Assembly (NCBI GenBank): GCA_037445185.1
Contig: JBBIKZ010000147.1
Span: 1 to 5,278 of the forward strand
Direction: 5' to 3'
Source: JANWZL01 sp037445185
Lineage (GTDB): Bacteria; Pseudomonadota; Gammaproteobacteria; Burkholderiales; Thiobacillaceae
DNA length: 5,278 nt
Position 1 is the first letter of the stretch; each line of letters opens with the position of its first letter. A program made the position numbers and the translations under genes. A model generated the notes under the pieces. That model was not told the DNA's origin. It saw nothing but the letters and a program-made list of their open reading frames with translations, and did no database searches. Shown one piece after another: positions 5,268 through 5,278 of this stretch.

Positions 5268-5278
5268 ATATGGATTAT

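Larger units (their letters stand above)
4951..5278. other. Intergenic region of 328 bases with no supportable gene
   Basis: No reading frame here looks coding on either strand; a 62-codon minus frame at 4964-5152 has low-complexity composition, no ribosome site and no recognisable motif. The region contains the leader of the lipoprotein gene, a G/C-run hairpin just upstream of its ribosome site, two inverted repeats (5058-5094 and 5202-5231) and an AT-rich direct repeat at the right edge. No convincing -35/-10 pair for the lipoprotein gene was found close to it. The last 30 bases are clearly more AT-rich than the rest of the window, as expected for a promoter region. Confidence 0.6.

Overview
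The window is GC-rich (roughly two thirds G+C by eye). It reads as chromosomal sequence from a Gram-negative proteobacterium: there are two signal-peptidase-II lipoproteins, a c-type cytochrome, and an ArnC/ArnT-like set of polyprenyl-phosphate glycosyltransferases. A high-GC gamma- or betaproteobacterium fits, but nothing here fixes the genus. No tRNA, rRNA, insertion sequence, phage gene or CRISPR array was seen.

All five recognisable genes are on the minus strand, so transcription runs right to left. From right to left: (1) positions 4951-5278 hold no gene but contain a Pho-box-like direct repeat at the right edge (pointing right, out of the window), two strong inverted repeats and a G/C-run hairpin. 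(2) 4534-4950 encodes a small lipoprotein with three LPPG repeats, of the CigR/RcnB-like kind. A GC-rich hairpin follows its stop. (3) 3322-4326 encodes a GT2 polyprenyl-phosphate sugar synthase (ArnC/GtrB/DPM1-like). (4) 1778-3322 and (5) 291-1781 encode two different GT-C (PMT/ArnT superfamily) membrane glycosyltransferases. (6) 1-233 is the 5' part of a lipoprotein mono-haem cytochrome c, cut by the left edge.

Genes 3-5 overlap stop-to-start (a TGATG or GTGA junction, then GTGA) and are almost certainly one translationally coupled operon. The simplest model is that the GT2 enzyme loads a sugar onto undecaprenyl phosphate at the cytoplasmic face. After flipping, one or both GT-C enzymes would transfer it to an acceptor on the periplasmic side. 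The acceptor (lipid A, another glycolipid, or protein) and the sugar cannot be read from the sequence. None of the enzymes that make the Ara4N precursor are present. The cytochrome gene appears to have its own sigma70-type promoter, whose -35 box contains the stop codon of the last glycosyltransferase gene. It is therefore probably a separate unit.

No clearly new system is visible. The items most worth a second look are the edge Pho box, the paired GT-C enzymes behind one GT2, and the stop-codon-embedded promoter.
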